From the NCBI RefSeq assembly GCF_001428625.1, contig NZ_LMIE01000030.1, positions 293,993-357,992 on the forward strand: 64,000 nt of DNA. Reading direction: 5' to 3'. This document shows positions 1 to 8,818 of this stretch, piece after piece. Every line of letters begins with the position of its first letter. The first letter of the stretch is position 1. The stretch comes from Hydrogenophaga sp. Root209. Its GTDB lineage: Bacteria > Pseudomonadota > Gammaproteobacteria > Burkholderiales > Burkholderiaceae_C. The translations under genes were made by a program, and so were the position numbers. The notes under the pieces are model-generated. The model ran no database searches. It saw only the letters and a list, made by a program, of their open reading frames with translations, and had not been told where the DNA came from.

Positions 1-148
1 TCTGCACGGGGGCAGTGGGCGCAGCCATAGTTGTTGCGGCAGCCGCAGAAGGGGCGGACGCTTCAACGACGTCTGGAGGTGCGATATCAACGCCTGCCTG
101 ACGGAGTTGCTCCAATCGCTGCGCTGCTTTTTCAATCAAACTGGACAT
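1..148 (-). CDS. epsG: XrtA-type tyrosine autokinase, N-terminus only (runs off left edge)
   Basis: Only the first 49 codons lie in the window. The frame opens with MSSLIEKAAQRLEQLRQAG and then an Ala/Pro-rich linker. This opening is typical of the cytoplasmic tyrosine autokinases (CpsD/BY-kinase family) linked to exosortase A exopolysaccharide clusters; these kinases phosphorylate themselves and control polymer length together with a Wzz-type partner. The ATP-binding domain lies outside the window, so the identification rests on the N-terminal signature and the gene order export lipoprotein, chain-length protein, kinase. The start lies 8 bases after the stop of the chain-length gene, so the genes are probably one transcript. 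The symbol follows the Methylobacillus eps naming. Confidence 0.72.
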   Translation of the reverse strand, partial: MSSLIEKAAQRLEQLRQAGVDIAPPDVVEASAPSAAAATTMAAPTAPVQ

Positions 149-156
149 GATTCGAA

Positions 157-1719
157 CTACCTTCCAAAGCCTGTCTGATAGGCCAGATAGGCCATTCCCA
201 CCAGGAACACAACGACCAAGACAACAACAGATGCGAGAAAACGGTACAAGCTGCGCGCCTCACGCCGCTTGACCACATCGTTTTTCACCAAGGTAACCAC
301 GCCGAGCAGAGGCAGTTCTGTGGCGGCTCGCAACGAGTTCGCATCAAAGAACACCGGTCTGATCTGGCTCATCAGGAAGGCTACGCCCAGGCCCGCGGCC
401 AATGCCGCCATCAGGCCCGCCGAAAGCAGCAGCACACGGTTGGGCGCAACCGCTTTGGGATTGGCGCGGGGAGGATCAATCACCCGAAAGTCCGCCAGGC
501 TGGATGCGCTTTCGAGTTCACCACCCATGGTGATCGACTCGCGTCGAGCCACCAGGTCTTCGTAGTTCTTGCGGTTGATCTCGTAATCACGGTTGAGCTG
601 CGCCTGTTCCGCCTCAATCTGAGGCGCCACTTTCATGGACTCGCGCGCGCGGTTGACGCGCGACTCGTACTCTGCGACCCGAGCACGCAAAGAGGCCACC
701 TGGACCTCGGCTGCCGAGGAAATGCGCGACAGTTCATACAACGCTGGATTGGTCTCGAGCACCGGCTGGCCAGGATTGGCGGCGGCGGCCTTTTGCATCT
801 CCTCCACTTCCTTGCGCTTCTGTTCCTCCAACTCCTTGATCAGGCGTCGGGTGTTGATCACATCAGGGTGCTGCTCGGTGTATCGCTGAAGCAGGCCATC
901 CAGATTCCGCTTGAGAGGGTCGATCCGGGCGTCCAGTTCGGGTGTCGCGAACGATGAACCACCTTGTGCGGGGGAAGCCCGTTGAGCGGCTCTCGCAGCG
1001 TCCAATTGCCTGCGCGCGACGTCCCGCGCACTTTCCGCTTCCCGAAGGTCCAGTTTGGCCTGATTGAGCGTGTTGGTGACCTCGCCAAGCCGACCCGCAG
1101 TGTCAAGCCCGCCCTGAGATTGGATATCCAGGTTGCGCAACCGGAACTCCTTGAGCCGGGTCTCAGCCTCGGTCAGGCGAGCTTCGTAGTTCTTGATTTG
1201 TTCCTCGATGAAGCGCCGAGCCGAGTCCGAATCGGACTTGGTGCTGCCAAGGCTCGACTCCACAAACACCGTCATCAAAGACTGGACAACGCGCAAAGCT
1301 TTCTCGGGGCTCTCCCCTTGGTATGCCAGCGTGTACAGGTTGTCGCGACCCGTCGATCTGATGGACAGCGAATCGGTCACTTGCGTGATCAGCTTGTCCT
1401 GCTCCGCTTTGGATTTGGCGCCGAGGTCGAGATCGGCCATGCGGATCAGCTTTTCAACGGTGGGCCGACTGATGAGCGTGCGGCTGAGCATATTGACCTG
1501 TTGCTCGATGTTGGGCTGAGCGGCCAGGCCGGACATCAAGGGCCTCAGTATCGATTGCGTGTCAACGTAAACGCGAGCTGAAGCCTCGAATCGATCCGGC
1601 ATGAGAAGCACCGTTGTAGCAGCACCAGCGGCCACAAGCCAGGCGACCGCGACGCCCAAGCGCCGGTACTTCCACATCCCTCTGAGGATGGTTGTGATCT
1701 GCTGAATGAGTTCTTGCAT
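157..1719 (-). CDS. epsF: Exopolysaccharide chain-length determinant (Wzz/PCP family, XrtA system)
   Basis: A 520-residue inner-membrane polysaccharide co-polymerase. A hydrophobic segment at about residues 20-40 is followed by the Wzz domain, a long heptad-rich coiled coil in the periplasm (about 165-400, rich in Glu/Arg/Ala), then a Pro-rich stretch (DPPRANPKAVAPNR) that precedes a second membrane segment near 430-450 and a third close to the C-terminus. The extra C-terminal segment and the neighbouring separate kinase fit the exosortase-associated subfamily, which sets the chain length of exported polymer. It lies between the Wza-like lipoprotein gene and the autokinase gene, all on the minus strand. 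The family assignment is firm; the polymer itself cannot be deduced. Confidence 0.88.
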   Translation of the reverse strand: MQELIQQITTILRGMWKYRRLGVAVAWLVAAGAATTVLLMPDRFEASARVYVDTQSILRPLMSGLAAQPNIEQQVNMLSRTLISRPTVEKLIRMADLDLGAKSKAEQDKLITQVTDSLSIRSTGRDNLYTLAYQGESPEKALRVVQSLMTVFVESSLGSTKSDSDSARRFIEEQIKNYEARLTEAETRLKEFRLRNLDIQSQGGLDTAGRLGEVTNTLNQAKLDLREAESARDVARRQLDAARAAQRASPAQGGSSFATPELDARIDPLKRNLDGLLQRYTEQHPDVINTRRLIKELEEQKRKEVEEMQKAAAANPGQPVLETNPALYELSRISSAAEVQVASLRARVAEYESRVNRARESMKVAPQIEAEQAQLNRDYEINRKNYEDLVARRESITMGGELESASSLADFRVIDPPRANPKAVAPNRVLLLSAGLMAALAAGLGVAFLMSQIRPVFFDANSLRAATELPLLGVVTLVKNDVVKRREARSLYRFLASVVVLVVVFLVGMAYLAYQTGFGR

Positions 1720-1801
1720 GCAAGCGACTGTCTGTGACAGTGAAAAATGAACGTTCCATCCGCCTCAGGCGGCAGAATTCAGGATGCGGCAAAAGCCGAG
1801 A

Positions 1802-2437
1802 TCAGAACCAGCCCTGAGGAATGATCAGGATGTCACCTGGGAGCATTTCCACGTTGGCGGAGATGTCGCCACGCTTGACCAGATCTTTCAGGCGAACGCT
1901 GTAGCGTTTGTTGCTGTCGCTGGCCCGGATGATGGTGGCCTTGTTGCCGTCCGCAAAGTCGGTCAGACCTCCCACCGCGATCATCACGTCCATCACGGTC
2001 ATCTTCTGCTTGTACGGCAGAAACTGCGGCTTGGCGGCCTCGCCCACCACACGAATCTGTTCGCTGTACGGGCCAACGAAATTGGTGACGATGACAGTGA
2101 CGACCGGGTCACGAACGAACTTCGCCAACGCTGTCTCTACATCGCGGGCGATCTGCGTGGGTGTCTTGCCCTGGGCAACCAACTCATCCACCAATGGGGT
2201 GGACACCTTGCCATCGGGGCGAACGGGGACGCTTGAGGAAAGCTCAGGATTGCGCCACACGTTGATATTGAGGCTGTCACCGGGGCCGACAATGTAGTTG
2301 TAGTCAGGGCTGGAGGCGAGGGCCGGCGCGGGAGGATTGGCGCTCTGGGTGGCGCAGCCGGTTGCGCCGAGCACCATGGCCAGTGCCGCGACATGGCGAG
2401 CGGAAGTACGCATGAGTTCTGAAGTATGTTTTTGCAT
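1802..2437 (-). CDS. epsE: Polysaccharide export lipoprotein (Wza-like, SLBB domain)
   Basis: An outer-membrane lipoprotein for exopolysaccharide export. With the start at MQKHTSE it has 211 residues; an upstream ATG at 2458 and a downstream one at 2413 (MRTSARH) are also possible, and the last gives the most compact signal peptide. The signal peptide ends in the lipobox LGATGC. The Poly_export domain follows (YNYIVGPGDSLNINVWRNPE), then an SLBB-type domain (IRVVGEAAKPQFLPYKQKMT) and the usual ending PGDILIIPQGWF. It is the first gene of the leftward EPS operon seen here. At this length it is the short XrtA-type exporter and not full Wza. Confidence 0.88.
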   Translation of the reverse strand: MQKHTSELMRTSARHVAALAMVLGATGCATQSANPPAPALASSPDYNYIVGPGDSLNINVWRNPELSSSVPVRPDGKVSTPLVDELVAQGKTPTQIARDVETALAKFVRDPVVTVIVTNFVGPYSEQIRVVGEAAKPQFLPYKQKMTVMDVMIAVGGLTDFADGNKATIIRASDSNKRYSVRLKDLVKRGDISANVEMLPGDILIIPQGWF

Positions 2438-2458
2438 GGTCCACGTCCTCAAAATCAC

Positions 2459-2711
2459 GGGGAAATGTTAATAAAAGTTAACGGTCTTTTTGAATATACC
2501 GCACACCACCGCACGATGACTACCCGCAAAGTGTGACGAAGTACCCAAACTGAGGAAGCGTGCGCACGGCCGTCGATTTAGTTTTGCTTCAGTACGCTGA
2601 AGCACAGATGCATCAGGATCACAGAGGGTACGTCTTCACCTTGGGTGGATACAACAAGCGGGCGCTTTAAAATGCGCGGCGACTCTGTCATCAACCCTCA
2701 GGAACCTCAGC
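2459..2711. promoter_or_regulatory. Divergent control region between epsE and the aminotransferase gene
   Basis: This 253-base gap carries the leftward EPS promoter and the rightward aminotransferase promoter. It is A+T-rich near 2460-2500. At 2585-2604 it has a 20-base inverted repeat, TGCTTCAGTACGCTGAAGCA, with two perfect 8-base arms. No tract of T follows it on either strand, so it looks like an operator and not a terminator. I saw no convincing sigma-54 site. Confidence 0.5.
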
Positions 2712-3908
2712 ATGTCCCTCTTCACCGCCGTCGAAATGGCACCGCGCGACCCAATTCTCGGTCTGAACGAACAATTTGCCGCCGACACCAATCCCAACAA
2801 GGTGAACTTGGGAGTGGGCGTTTATTTCGACGACAACGGCAAGCTTCCATTGCTGCAGTGCGTTCAAAGCGCTGAAAAGACCATGATGGACAAGCCCACC
2901 GCACGTGGCTACCTCCCCATCGACGGCATTGCCGCCTATGACGCTGCCGTCAAAGGGCTGGTGTTCGGTGTCGACTCAGAGCCGGTGAAGTCTGGTCGGG
3001 TGGCGACCGTGCAGGCCATCGGCGGTACGGGTGGCTTGAAGATCGGCGCCGACTTCCTCAAACGGCTGAACCCCGATGCCACGGTGCTGATCAGCGACCC
3101 GAGCTGGGAAAACCACCGCGCCCTCTTCACCAACGCCGGTTTCACGGTAGGCGCCTACGCTTATTACGACGCCGAAAAACGCGGTGTCAACTTCGACGGC
3201 ATGCTGGCCAGCCTGAATGCGGCGGCCCCGGGCACCATCGTTGTGCTACATGCCTGTTGCCACAATCCCACCGGCTACGACATCACTCCCGAGCAATGGG
3301 ACCAGGTGATCGCGGTGGTGAAAGCACGCAACCTCACACCTTTCCTTGACATGGCCTACCAGGGTTTTGGCCACGGGATCGCCGAAGACGGGGCGGTCAT
3401 CGGCAAGTTCGTGGCTGCGGGTCTGGTGTTCTTTGTCTCTACTTCGTTCTCCAAGAGCTTCAGCCTGTACGGCGAGCGCGTGGGAGCGTTGTCGGTGCTC
3501 TGCGAAAGCGCCGAAGAAGCCTCGCGCGTGCTGTCGCAACTCAAGATCGCTATCCGCACCAACTACTCCAACCCGCCCATCCACGGCGGTGCGGTGGTGG
3601 CGGCCGTGCTCAACAACCCTGAGCTGCGCACCCTTTGGGAAAAAGAACTCGGCGAGATGCGTGTGCGCATCAAGGCCATGCGTCAGAAACTGGTCGATGG
3701 CCTCAAGGCCGCCGGTGTCAAGCAAGACATGGGCTTCATCACCAGCCAAATCGGCATGTTCAGCTACTCCGGCCTCAACAAGGACCAGATGGTGCGCCTG
3801 CGCACCGAATTCGGCGTATACGGAACCGACACTGGACGCATGTGCGTGGCCGCGCTTAACAGCAAGAACATCGACTACGTCTGCCAGTCGATTGCCAAGG
3901 TGGTCTGA
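2712..3908 (+). CDS. tyrB: Aromatic/aspartate amino acid aminotransferase (PLP, class I)
   Basis: A 398-residue cytoplasmic PLP enzyme of the AspC/TyrB family, which transfers amino groups between aspartate or aromatic amino acids and 2-oxoglutarate. It starts MSLFTAVEMAPRDPILGLNE, the usual opening of the family. It has the substrate-loop stretch NPNKVNLGVGVY and the PLP lysine in TSFSKSFSLYGERVGAL (Lys248). Length is normal. A strong terminator follows 20 bases after the stop, so it is probably monocistronic. AspC-like and TyrB-like specificity cannot be separated from sequence alone. Confidence 0.88.
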   Translation: MSLFTAVEMAPRDPILGLNEQFAADTNPNKVNLGVGVYFDDNGKLPLLQCVQSAEKTMMDKPTARGYLPIDGIAAYDAAVKGLVFGVDSEPVKSGRVATVQAIGGTGGLKIGADFLKRLNPDATVLISDPSWENHRALFTNAGFTVGAYAYYDAEKRGVNFDGMLASLNAAAPGTIVVLHACCHNPTGYDITPEQWDQVIAVVKARNLTPFLDMAYQGFGHGIAEDGAVIGKFVAAGLVFFVSTSFSKSFSLYGERVGALSVLCESAEEASRVLSQLKIAIRTNYSNPPIHGGAVVAAVLNNPELRTLWEKELGEMRVRIKAMRQKLVDGLKAAGVKQDMGFITSQIGMFSYSGLNKDQMVRLRTEFGVYGTDTGRMCVAALNSKNIDYVCQSIAKVV

Positions 3909-3927
3909 GCAGCCTTCGCTCAACAAC

Positions 3928-3954
3928 AAAGGGCCGCTCTTGAGCGGCCCTTTT
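3928..3954 (+). terminator. Rho-independent terminator after tyrB
   Basis: AAAGGGCCGCT pairs with AGCGGCCCTTT around a four-base loop and runs into a T tract. Because A residues flank the 5' side, it may also serve the opposite strand, where only a broken gene ends. Confidence 0.85.
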
Positions 3955-3969
3955 CATGGGTCAAAGCCG

Positions 3970-4440
3970 TCAACCCCAAATCACCGATCGCATTGAGATC
4001 GAGACACCCTGGAATCCCTCGTTGAAGAAGCGCGGCTCATCGTCTTCCTGCTCGGCGCCCGCTGCGTACAGCAGCGGCAGGTGATGTTCCCAGCTGGGAT
4101 GCGCCATCTGCGCCACGGCACCCAACTGCAGAAAATCACAGAGCGCCGGCAGTCGCCATTGAAGAATGTGATCGGCGGTGACGCGATCGAACTCAATAGC
4201 CCAGTCGTAAGCCTGGTTGTCGGGCGCGTCGCGGCGCATGGTGCGCAGGTTGTGAACCGCGTTCCCGCTGCCAACGATCAGCACGCCACGCTGGCGCAGC
4301 TGTGCCAGCTGGCGGCCGATGGCGAAATGCTCGGCGGCAGGCCGGTTGTAGTCCCATGCTGAGCTGGATCACCGGGATGTCGGCCTGCGGGAACGGGCAA
4401 AGGCGCAGCAGCAGGCAAATCACTCCAGATGGCTGTGGGC
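3970..4440 (-). pseudogene. Broken DODA-type class III extradiol dioxygenase (YgiD-like), C-terminal half
   Basis: The frame ending at 3970 encodes a good C-terminal half of a 4,5-DOPA-dioxygenase/YgiD-family protein: LIVGSGNAVHNLR, AHPSWEHHLPLLYAAG and the terminal FNEGFQGVSISMRSV. Upstream homology continues in another frame (FPQADIPVIQLSM), and the join at about 4352-4356 becomes continuous (SMDYNRPAAEHFAIGRQL) if one base of a CCC run is removed. A second shift is needed near 4410 to connect to IWSDL. Beyond about 4440 no homology is visible, so the N-terminal half and its metal-binding histidines are missing (the family is about 260 residues). Two shifts plus a truncation indicate a decayed gene and not a single sequencing error. 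Confidence 0.78.
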
Positions 4441-4594
4441 GGTTCTGACGCGGTGGATCCGGACATGGGGTGGGCGGGTGAATACCGTCTGGCAGGTGGC
4501 AGAAATCGGTGATCCAGATTCTTTCACGAAGGTGACAAATGGCCCTTTAAATTAGGTGTTATCACGCTAACGCTCCTGGGTGCATGCTGCTATA

Positions 4595-4605
4595 TTGCAC
4601 TGCAA
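4595..4605. promoter_or_regulatory. Candidate PhaR-type operator upstream of phaZ
   Basis: TTGCACTGCAA is a perfect palindrome with arms TTGCA/TGCAA, 20 bases before the PHB depolymerase start codon and next to TATATT, a possible -10. TGCA-containing palindromes of this kind are known targets of the PHB-sensing repressor PhaR in other bacteria. The assignment is by resemblance and context. Confidence 0.5.
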
Positions 4606-4625
4606 CATAACGAAATCGGACAACC

Positions 4626-6071
4626 ATGCTCTATCAAATTTACGAGACACAACGCTCCATGATGGAGCCGTTTTCGGACTTGGCTGAGGTGGCCGCGAAG
4701 CTTTTCACCAACCCGAGCCTGCCCCTGGCCCAGTTGCCCATCGCCCAGCGCATCTCCGCAGGCTACGACCTGATGCACCGCCTCGGCAAGGACTACGAGA
4801 AGCCGGTGTTTGGCATCCACACGGTGGACGTCGACGGGGTGGACGTGGCGATCCACGAGCGCATCGAAATCGACAAGCCGTTCTGCGAACTGCGCCGTTT
4901 CAAGCGTTTCTCTGACGACACCAGCACGCTCGCCAAGCTCAAGGGCGAACCCGTGGTACTGATCGTGGCCCCCCTCTCCGGCCACTACGCCACGCTGCTG
5001 CGCGACACCGTGCGCACGATGCTCAAGGACCACAAGGTCTACATCACCGACTGGAAAAACGCCCGCCTGGTGCCCTTGTCCGAGGGTGAGTTCCACCTCG
5101 ACGACTATGTGAACTACGTGCAGGAGTTCATTCGCCACCTGCAAAAAGGTTATGGCAACTGCCACGTGATCAGCGTGTGCCAGCCCACCGTGCCAGTGCT
5201 CGCCGCCGTGTCTCTCATGGCCAGCCGGGGCGAGACCACGCCGCTGTCCATGACGATGATGGGCGGCCCGATCGATGCCCGCAAATCGCCCACCGCGGTG
5301 AACAACCTGGCTACCCAGCGTGCCCACAGCTGGTTCGAGAACAACGTGATCTACCGCGTGCCCGACAGCTTCCCCGGTGCTGGCCGCCGGGTGTACCCCG
5401 GTTTCCTGCAACACACCGGCTTCGTGGCCATGAACCCGGACCGCCATGCGTCCAGCCACTACGACTACTTCAAGGACCTGATCAAGGGCGACAACGAGAG
5501 CGCCGAGAGTCACCGCAAGTTTTACGACGAGTACAACGCCGTGCTGGACATGGATGCCGACTACTACCTGGAAACCATCGACACGGTGTTCCAGGACTTC
5601 AAACTCGTCAACGGCACCTGGGAGGTGAAGAACCCGCAAGGCAAGCTCGAGCGCGTGCGCCCGCAGGACATTCAGCACACAGCCCTGCTCACCATTGAAG
5701 GTGAACTGGACGACATTTCGGGTTCTGGGCAGACGGCCGCCGCGCACGACCTGTGCACCGGCATTCCCAAGACGCACCGGATGCACTACGAAGCCGCAGG
5801 CGCGGGCCACTACGGCATCTTCAGCGGCCGCCGCTGGCGCGAGTTCGTGCATCCGGTGGTGAAGGCGTTCCTCAAAGTTCACCAACCCACGGAGGTGGCG
5901 GCGCCGGCGGCCCCAGCCACTGCGCCCAAGCGAGCCAATGCCGCGACCAGGGCACCGGCCAAGCAGGCCGTCAAGGCTGTGGCCAAAGCCCAGGCGAAGG
6001 CGCCGAAAGTGGTGACCAAACCCGCAGCCAAGGCGCCCACCGCCCGCAAGGCGCGCAACACCAAGGCTTGA
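4626..6071 (+). CDS. phaZ: Intracellular poly(3-hydroxybutyrate) depolymerase with a Lys/Ala-rich tail
   Basis: A 481-residue intracellular PHB depolymerase that mobilises stored granules. The N-terminus MLYQIYETQRSMMEPFSDLA is characteristic. The nucleophile is a cysteine in VISVCQPTVPVLAAV (Cys185), as in Ralstonia PhaZa1-type enzymes, in place of a lipase-box serine. The C-terminal part of the fold has the DDISGSGQT and HYGIFSGRRWR stretches that carry the acid and histidine. Residues 424-481 are an extra tail of Ala, Pro and Lys/Arg, about a quarter basic, resembling histone H1 or the PhaF-type DNA-binding tails. It has its own promoter with a PhaR-like site. The synthesis operon phaC-phaA-phaB is at 20.5-24.5 kb. 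Confidence 0.93.
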   Translation: MLYQIYETQRSMMEPFSDLAEVAAKLFTNPSLPLAQLPIAQRISAGYDLMHRLGKDYEKPVFGIHTVDVDGVDVAIHERIEIDKPFCELRRFKRFSDDTSTLAKLKGEPVVLIVAPLSGHYATLLRDTVRTMLKDHKVYITDWKNARLVPLSEGEFHLDDYVNYVQEFIRHLQKGYGNCHVISVCQPTVPVLAAVSLMASRGETTPLSMTMMGGPIDARKSPTAVNNLATQRAHSWFENNVIYRVPDSFPGAGRRVYPGFLQHTGFVAMNPDRHASSHYDYFKDLIKGDNESAESHRKFYDEYNAVLDMDADYYLETIDTVFQDFKLVNGTWEVKNPQGKLERVRPQDIQHTALLTIEGELDDISGSGQTAAAHDLCTGIPKTHRMHYEAAGAGHYGIFSGRRWREFVHPVVKAFLKVHQPTEVAAPAAPATAPKRANAATRAPAKQAVKAVAKAQAKAPKVVTKPAAKAPTARKARNTKA

Positions 6072-6126
6072 GCGGGTTCGCGCCTGAAGCCCGGCGGCCT
6101 TCACAGGCGCCGGTATATTGGCCGTC

Positions 6127-6783
6127 ATGAAAGACCTCGCACGGCGCATTGACGCCGCCCTGCCGCAGACCCAGTGCACGCGCTGCGGCTACCCCGACTG
6201 CGCGAGCTATGCGCGGGCCGTGGCCGATGGCGACGCCGACATCAACCAATGCCCCCCCGGCGGAGCCGAAGGCATCGAGCGCCTGGCTGCCATCACAGGA
6301 CGGCTCGCCAAGCCGCTGAACCCCCACAACGGGATCGAAGGCCCGGTGACGGTGGCCGTGATCGACGAGGCCTGGTGTATCGGCTGCACGCTGTGCATCA
6401 AGGTCTGCCCGACCGATGCCATCGTGGGCAGCAACAAGCGCATGCACACGGTGATCGAGCCCGTCTGCACCGGCTGCGAGCTCTGTTTGCCGGTGTGCCC
6501 GGTGGACTGCATTTCGCTGGAGATCGTCAGCGGCGAGCGCACCGGTTGGCAGGCCTGGACGGCCGAGCAGGCGCGCCAGGGCCAGGCGCGCTACCTGGCA
6601 AGGCAAGACCGCCTGGCACGCGAAAAGCTGGAGCACGAGGATCGGCTCGAAGCCAAGGCGAAGGAAAAGTTGACCGACCTGGCCGCGCATTCACGGATCA
6701 CCGATGAGGCCCTGCTGGACAAGAAACGCGCGGTGATCGAGGCCGCGCTTGCCCGGGCCAGGGCCAAGCGCACAAACCTCTGA
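6127..6783 (+). CDS. rsxB: RnfB/RsxB-like electron transport ferredoxin
   Basis: A 218-residue iron-sulfur protein. The N-terminal RnfB-type [4Fe-4S] domain reads [12 protein letters not shown] and then NQCPPGG. It is followed by two ferredoxin clusters, [12 protein letters not shown] and [12 protein letters not shown], and a charged helical C-terminus. I chose the ATG at 6127; an in-frame TTG at 6118 would add three residues. The hydrophobic membrane anchor of full RnfB is absent, and no other Rnf/Rsx subunits are nearby, so it may act as a soluble electron carrier. This short stand-alone version is common in betaproteobacteria. Confidence 0.82.
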   Translation: MKDLARRIDAALPQTQCTRCGYPDCASYARAVADGDADINQCPPGGAEGIERLAAITGRLAKPLNPHNGIEGPVTVAVIDEAWCIGCTLCIKVCPTDAIVGSNKRMHTVIEPVCTGCELCLPVCPVDCISLEIVSGERTGWQAWTAEQARQGQARYLARQDRLAREKLEHEDRLEAKAKEKLTDLAAHSRITDEALLDKKRAVIEAALARARAKRTNL

Positions 6784-6807
6784 ACCGGGCCTGAAACAGC
6801 GTCTGAA

Positions 6808-8328
6808 TCAGGCGATCTGGCGCGCTGCGGCGGTCTTGTAGACGCCGCAGCCCACATACAGGTCGTCCACCTTCACCACATACGACATCTTGGCCTGGAT
6901 GCTGCCGTTGGCCGGGTTGCCGATGTCGTACTCGACCCAGCCCGGGCCGGCTTCGGCCTGCGAAACGATGGCATTGAGCAGCGCCTGGCCGTCGATGCCG
7001 GGAATGTCCTGCACGCGGCTGCCCACCTTTTCGGGCTTGCCACCAAACGAGCGGTAGACGCCGTTGCGGTCCAAGGCAAACACGTACATGTCGCGGTCGT
7101 GAAATCCATTGGCCGGTGTGGTGATCTCGCGCACGAAGGCATCGCGCCCGCGCTGCTGGCGCATGGCCTGCGCCCGATCCACGAGCAGCATGGCCTCTTC
7201 GGCGGTGCCCTGCTGCAGCATGAAGGAGGACACGGCTTTGGACAGGTGGGCGGCACGCTGCTCGAGCTGGTCGGCCTGCGCCACGGCGCGCTCAACCATC
7301 TGCGCATTGCGCTGGGTGATCTCGTCCAACTGCGAGACGGCCGACGAGATCTCGCTCAGGCCGGTGCTCTGCTCGGCGCTGGAGGCCGAGATCAGCGACA
7401 TGTTGGCAGCCACGCCGCGCACGCCGTTGGCGATCTGCTGGATGCTGCTGCCGGCGGTGCGAATCTGCACCACGCTGGCCTCCACCTGCTGGCGCGAGGC
7501 TTCGATGAGTTGGCGGATTTCCTTGGCGGATGCGGCCGAGCGCTGGGCCAGCGAACGCACCTCGGCCGCCACCACCGCAAAGCCCCTGCCCTGCTCGCCT
7601 GCCCGGGCGGCTTCCACCGCCGCATTGAGCGCCAGGATGTTGGTCTGGAACGCCAGGCTGTCGATCACGCCGATGATCTCGTTCATCTGCTGCGCGCTTT
7701 TCTGGATCCCCTCGACCGACTCGACCGCGCGGCCCATCGACTTCGCGCCCGATTCGGCCACATCGCGCACCTGGGCAGCCTGGCTGTCGGAGTCGCCGGC
7801 GGTCTGGGCATTTTGCTGCACCGTGCTGGAGAGTTCATGCACGCTGGCGGCGGTCTGTTCGAGATTGGCGGCTTGTTGTTCTGTGCGGTCGGCCAGATCG
7901 CGGTTGCCGGTGGCCAGGCTCTTGCCGGCGTGGGCCACCAGGGCCGAGTTGCTGCGTACCTCGGCCACCATGGACGAGAGATTGCCGACCATGCTGTCAA
8001 GCAGGCGGGTGAGGTCGGCCAGCTCGTCGGCGCCGCGTACCTTCAGCACGGTGCGCAGGTTGCCCGAGGCCGTCTGCTCCATGCTGGCGAGCACCTGCCG
8101 GAAGTCGCTCGTGAAGCTGACGTAGAAGCTCAGCATGAGGTAGACCAGCACGCCAGCACCAGCGAGCTCGATGCCCAGCACCCAGGCGCCCGCCGAGGGC
8201 GGCCCGGACACCATCCAGGCGACCACCTGGGGCAGCAGAGAGGCGGCGGCCAGCAGCAGCAACTTGCTGCGCAGGCGCAGGCGTCGCATCAGCCAGACGC
8301 CGGGGGACAAGGGGTGAATGCCGGACAT
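6808..8328 (-). CDS. Methyl-accepting chemotaxis protein with a C-terminal cytoplasmic Cache-like domain
   Basis: A 506-residue chemoreceptor with an unusual order. Two membrane segments (about 23-42 and 47-71) are separated by only a few residues, so there is no periplasmic sensor. A HAMP-like linker (72-124) leads to the signalling hairpin, whose conserved tip around residue 220-260 reads [20 protein letters not shown] and [15 protein letters not shown]. After the signalling domain, residues 375-503 form a Cache-like domain ([42 protein letters not shown]). The sensor therefore sits in the cytoplasm at the C-terminus. A good ribosome site (AGAGGAGAG) precedes the start. The ligand is unknown. 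Confidence 0.9.
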   Translation of the reverse strand: MSGIHPLSPGVWLMRRLRLRSKLLLLAAASLLPQVVAWMVSGPPSAGAWVLGIELAGAGVLVYLMLSFYVSFTSDFRQVLASMEQTASGNLRTVLKVRGADELADLTRLLDSMVGNLSSMVAEVRSNSALVAHAGKSLATGNRDLADRTEQQAANLEQTAASVHELSSTVQQNAQTAGDSDSQAAQVRDVAESGAKSMGRAVESVEGIQKSAQQMNEIIGVIDSLAFQTNILALNAAVEAARAGEQGRGFAVVAAEVRSLAQRSAASAKEIRQLIEASRQQVEASVVQIRTAGSSIQQIANGVRGVAANMSLISASSAEQSTGLSEISSAVSQLDEITQRNAQMVERAVAQADQLEQRAAHLSKAVSSFMLQQGTAEEAMLLVDRAQAMRQQRGRDAFVREITTPANGFHDRDMYVFALDRNGVYRSFGGKPEKVGSRVQDIPGIDGQALLNAIVSQAEAGPGWVEYDIGNPANGSIQAKMSYVVKVDDLYVGCGVYKTAAARQIA

Positions 8329-8399
8329 GCGCGTGTCTCTCCTCTAGGGGTTGTCTATGTATCGGCCTGAAAGGGGCTGGCTTGAGACGCCACTCGTAT

Positions 8400-8588
8400 T
8401 CAATGGGGAGCAGAAATGCCCGATTGACGGGCTTCAAAATGCCGGAACAGTTGCACCGCCATCACGCGAAGCGCGTCATCGGCCAGGTTGTGGGGCCAAC
8501 TCTGCGACGCGTCGCGCGCGTGGCAGATCACCGCGGCGAGCGCTGTAGGTGCGGTTTCTCGCAGTTGTCGGGTCGGGACCTGGCTCAT
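8400..8588 (-). CDS. Small protein of unknown function (62 residues)
   Basis: An open frame of 62 codons starting MSQVPTRQLRETAPTALAAV and preceded by AAGGAG at correct spacing (CCAAGGAGCCCGCCATG), which supports real translation. It has no membrane segment, signal peptide or cysteine motif and ends in FRHFEARQSGISAPH. I do not recognise a family. It lies upstream of the MCP gene on the same strand with a 71-base gap, so it could share a transcript with it. Confidence 0.55.
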   Translation of the reverse strand: MSQVPTRQLRETAPTALAAVICHARDASQSWPHNLADDALRVMAVQLFRHFEARQSGISAPH

Positions 8589-8818
8589 GGCGGGCTCCTT
8601 GGGCGGTTGGGCCACCGGTGATGAGAACGTGGCTTCGGGATGCCTCAAGCGTAGGACGACGCGACTGTGCGCATAACCTGGAACAGCGGCCGAAAACCCC
8701 GTTTGCTCACCGTTTCGGTGGTGTGCGAGCGCCTGGCGCGCGAAACCTGGAACCTGGTGGTCGCCGCCTCGCCGGCGGGATGACCGCGGCGTGATGGCGC
8801 GCGCCGGGCTCAGCCGGG
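8589..8818. other. Non-coding gap between the small gene and the VOC gene
   Basis: These 230 bases hold no supported gene. There are short G+C-rich inverted repeats (for example CGCCGCGGTCATCCCGCCGGCG-like symmetry near 8770-8790) but none is followed by a T tract. The region must contain the promoter for the 62-residue gene and the 3' end of the propionate operon transcript. Confidence 0.4.

Noticed and set aside
4190-4625. An intact gene upstream of phaZ
   Set aside because: All frames are broken; the homology seen belongs to the dioxygenase pseudogene.
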